NCBI GenBank assembly: GCA_040383485.1
Contig: JBEIDK010000023.1
Span: forward strand, 1-34,548
Direction: 5' to 3'
Origin: JBEIDK01 sp040383485
GTDB lineage: Bacteria; Bacteroidota; Bacteroidia; UBA4408
Length of the DNA: 34,548 nucleotides
The notes below the pieces were generated by a model. The model ran no database searches, was not told the origin of the DNA, and saw only the letters and a list, made by a program, of their open reading frames with translations. The position numbers and the translations under genes were made by a program. Each line of letters starts with the position of its first letter. The first letter of the stretch is position 1. Positions 33,256 through 34,548 of this stretch are shown in pieces.

Positions 33256-33813
33256 ATGGTATTACCAATAGTAGCATACGGCGACCCTATACTAAAAAAG
33301 GTAGCAACAGAGATTCAAAAGGACCACAAAGATTTAGAATTACTCTTAAAAAATATGTTTGAAACCATGCATAAAAGCCATGGTGTAGGATTAGCCGCCC
33401 CTCAAATAGGGCAAAGTATTAGATTGTTTATTGTTGATGCAAATCCTTTTGCTGATGAATATCCTGAGGCTAAAGATTTTACTCAAGTATTTATTAACCC
33501 AGTTATGATTGAAGAAACGGGAACTAATTGGGTTTTCAACGAAGGTTGTTTAAGTATTCCAGGTATTAGAGAAGATGTAACTAGGAAACCTACTTTAAAA
33601 ATAAAGTATTATAACGAACATTGGAATGAAGAAGAAAAGGAATTCTCAGGAATTATTGCAAGGGTGATACAACATGAATACGACCACATTGAAGGTAAGT
33701 TATTTATTGAGCATATCAGCACCTTAAAGAAAACTCTTATTAAAGGTAAACTTAACGATATTGCTAAAGGGAAAGTTGATGTAGAATATAAAATGCGATT
33801 TTTTAGAAAATAA
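33256..33813 (+). CDS. def: Peptide deformylase
   Basis: This enzyme removes the formyl group from the N-terminal methionine of new proteins. All three motifs are present in 185 residues: GVGLAAPQ (43-50), EGCLS (96-100, metal ligand C98) and QHEYDH (metal ligands H140 and H144, catalytic E141). It is a full-length enzyme. It is co-transcribed with recF (gap 3 nt) and overlaps the TPR lipoprotein gene by 1 nt (TAATG). Confidence 0.96.
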   Translation: MVLPIVAYGDPILKKVATEIQKDHKDLELLLKNMFETMHKSHGVGLAAPQIGQSIRLFIVDANPFADEYPEAKDFTQVFINPVMIEETGTNWVFNEGCLSIPGIREDVTRKPTLKIKYYNEHWNEEEKEFSGIIARVIQHEYDHIEGKLFIEHISTLKKTLIKGKLNDIAKGKVDVEYKMRFFRK

Positions 33814-34352
33814 TGAGAAAGATATTAATTTTAACAAGTGCAATGGCTATTTTCATGGCGTGTAACGCACCTAATAGTAAAGAAGACAAGGCAAGCTTGA
33901 CTTTACGAATTGACTCAATTGAAAAAGTATTATATAGCACCGCAGCTAACGAACCAATAAATATAAAAAATGGAGAATTAGCTGTAAATGCTTATGCAAG
34001 ATTTGCTGAAAAGTTTCCAGAAGATTCATTGGCTTCTGATTATTTATTTAAGGCAGGAGAGGTAGCAAGTTCAATTAAAATGACGCAACCTGCAATAAAA
34101 TATTTCGATAAATTATTGAAATTATATCCTAATCATAAAAAAGCACCTATTGCACTATTTTTAAAAGGATTTATTTATGAAAATGATTTACATGAATTAG
34201 GAAAAGCAACAACTATTTATAACGAAGTAATTAAACAATATCCTAAAAGTCAATTTGCTAATGATGCGCAAGCATGTATCAACAACCTGGGAAAATCGCC
34301 AGAAGAACTAATAAAAGAGTTTGAAGAAAAGAATAAGGGTTTGAATCAATAA
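33813..34352 (+). CDS. TPR lipoprotein (BamD/YbgF-like)
   Basis: This 179-residue protein has a short signal ending in a lipobox (AIFMAC, cysteine at 17). A helical linker follows, then two to three tetratricopeptide units: NAYARFAEKFPEDSLASDYL, ALFLKGFIYENDLHELGKAT and TIYNEVIKQYPKSQFANDAQ. The repeated YPxxxxAxxA pattern is that of tol-pal/BamD-type periplasmic scaffolds. It is translationally coupled to def. A cell-envelope role is likely but not shown. Confidence 0.82.
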   Translation: MRKILILTSAMAIFMACNAPNSKEDKASLTLRIDSIEKVLYSTAANEPINIKNGELAVNAYARFAEKFPEDSLASDYLFKAGEVASSIKMTQPAIKYFDKLLKLYPNHKKAPIALFLKGFIYENDLHELGKATTIYNEVIKQYPKSQFANDAQACINNLGKSPEELIKEFEEKNKGLNQ

Positions 34353-34444
34353 TAATTTATAGCATTGCAACTTTAATTACAAGATAAAAAAAGGAAATAA
34401 AATAATACAAAAATCCTCGTTCTTTGCAATAAAAAAATAGTAAT

Positions 34445-34548
34445 CAATTTGCTACAATATCGCAGTACAATTTGCTACAATATCGCAGTACAATTTGCTA
34501 CAATATCGCAGTTCAATTTGCTACAATATCGCAGTTCAATTTGCTACA
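34445..34548. repeat. 23-bp tandem repeat array, open at window end
   Basis: Units start at 34445, 34468, 34491, 34514 and 34537. Each begins CAATTTGCTACAATATCG and ends CAGTA in the first two units or CAGTT in the next two. There are no spacers between units. The array continues past the window end. The unit length is not a multiple of three and no long frame runs through it, so it is probably non-coding. Confidence 0.9.

Noticed and set aside
34445..34548. 23-bp repeats as a CRISPR array
   Set aside because: The units are directly joined, with no spacers.

Overview
The window is a chromosomal segment of a low-GC member of the Bacteroidota. Three things support this: one protein with a type A and one with a type B sorting domain of the type IX secretion system; several promoters of the Bacteroidota form TTG-N19 to 21-TAnnTTTG; and no clear Shine-Dalgarno sequences. 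I cannot name the genus from the sequence alone.

Layout: 1-4.7 kb holds the 3' end of an ABC transporter gene, an orphan Bro-N (antirepressor-like) gene, two unknown genes, a 30-codon gene with its own terminator, and several families of hairpin repeats. From 4.9 to 17.7 kb, all on the minus strand, lies a large type I restriction-modification (RM) island. In transcription order it carries hsdR; a SatD-family gene and its DUF3307 membrane partner; a DUF6161-like gene; hsdS; three small unknown genes; a GxxExxY gene; hsdM; a membrane-anchored PD-(D/E)XK protein; a zinc-ribbon PD-(D/E)XK protein; and a LytTR-like protein. The island has been reshuffled. A second hsdS 3' end and a second hsdM 5' end survive as fossils between the accessory genes, and they show where modules were swapped in.

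17.7-20.1 kb is a repeat-rich stretch. Two small membrane-protein genes sit there as cassettes around a 138-bp foldable palindrome that resembles an integron attC site, with half-sites at the two outer edges. A tRNA with anticodon CAU follows, with a textbook promoter and terminator.

20.4-34.5 kb looks like core chromosome plus secreted proteins: a small lipoprotein; a secreted reprolysin-like metalloprotease followed, with a 1-nt overlap, by a protein that is only a copy of its propeptide; sucD; a long-chain polyprenyl diphosphate synthase; a methyltransferase; a 2OG-Fe(II) oxygenase; a 1431-residue multidomain secreted protein; and a tight recF-def-TPR lipoprotein operon. A 23-bp tandem repeat runs off the right end.

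The most promising undescribed systems are (1) the SatD/DUF3307 pair, whose promoter carries four palindromic operators at an exact 29-bp period and whose SatD protein has class III nucleotide cyclase-like metal motifs; (2) the attC-like cassette pair; (3) the modular slots beside hsdS and hsdM; and (4) the stand-alone propeptide.
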